Below, piece by piece: positions 63,935 to 64,000 of a DNA stretch of 64,000 nt. Numbering within the stretch: position 1 is the first letter of the stretch; every line of letters starts with the position of its first letter. The DNA is from Prochlorococcus sp. MIT 0604. Lineage in GTDB: Bacteria > Cyanobacteriota > Cyanobacteriia > PCC-6307 > Cyanobiaceae. The position numbers and the translations under genes were made by a program. The notes under the pieces were generated by a model. That model ran no database searches. It worked only from the letters and a program-made list of their open reading frames with translations, and had not been told where the DNA came from. The stretch lies in contig NZ_CP007753.1 of the NCBI RefSeq assembly GCF_000757845.1, positions 62,001 to 126,000 on the forward strand, given 5' to 3'.

Positions 63935-64000
63935 TAATTTTTTTACTTTTATTTAATTTAACATCAGATGAAAAGATTAGATTTTTTCGTTTAATTTCTT

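Noticed and set aside
1..64000. CRISPR arrays, insertion sequences or integrase genes
   Set aside because: No regularly spaced repeats, transposase or recombinase genes were seen on reading; the only repeats found are the paired octamer and the 12-bp unit.

Overview
The window is chromosomal DNA of an AT-rich, very compact cyanobacterium and most closely matches marine Prochlorococcus, probably a high-light-adapted strain. The evidence is a two-piece, circularly permuted tmRNA with the tag ANKIVSFSRQTAPVAA, psbX followed by a Ycf66 gene, two Hli proteins, a PetL-like peptide, single-copy housekeeping genes with very short spacers, and many TTG/GTG starts. The clade is an inference from gene content and base composition. 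No database search was run.

Layout. Bases 1-8538 are core metabolism: the 3' end of alaS, speA, ndk, a ThiO/DadA-like oxidase, gatB, coaE and argJ. Bases 8539-11160 are the only clearly accessory-looking block. It holds two related 55-60 aa proteins with near-identical translation starts, a candidate structured RNA with its own terminator, a PD-(D/E)XK-like/DUF5655-like protein, a ParA-type ATPase without ParB, an overlapping small membrane protein, and two copies of a paired 8-bp direct repeat. Bases 11307-15197 hold an aldo/keto reductase, tmRNA (ssrA), an RNA methyltransferase and small envelope proteins. Bases 15280-25279 hold a LigD-phosphoesterase-like stand-alone protein, smc, a PRC-barrel protein, an LpxB-like glycosyltransferase directly behind a tRNA-Leu, accC, a YggT protein, psbX, ycf66 and hli.

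Bases 25288-35763 hold an SbmA-like ABC exporter, a HIT protein, peptide deformylase, an S9 peptidase and the sufBCDS iron-sulfur operon. Bases 36037-44146 hold a DUF4912 protein, pgm, a RarA/MgsA ATPase, a phosphopantetheinyl transferase, a bcp peroxiredoxin, coaX, cysH and a type II NADH dehydrogenase. Bases 44196-48135 are a three-gene ion-transport operon (SLC13-type permease, KtrB, KtrA). Bases 48142-51275 carry a ribbon-helix-helix regulator with a symmetric operator candidate, several small conserved proteins (one Nif11-like), an ABC-F ATPase and a 47-aa twin-CX3C peptide. Bases 51281-63934 hold an HtrA protease, small cyanobacterial proteins, a second hli, a YihY protein, an inositol-monophosphatase-like enzyme, a TolC-like channel, a DUF512 radical SAM protein, DUF3120, nadB, a VKOR-thioredoxin fusion, rimO and a PetL-like gene.

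Most of the window is ordinary streamlined core genome. The material most worth following is the 8.5-11.2 kb block, the LigD-PE-like protein with altered catalytic residues, the tRNA-Leu with an apparent AAG anticodon, and the cluster of sub-60-residue peptides.
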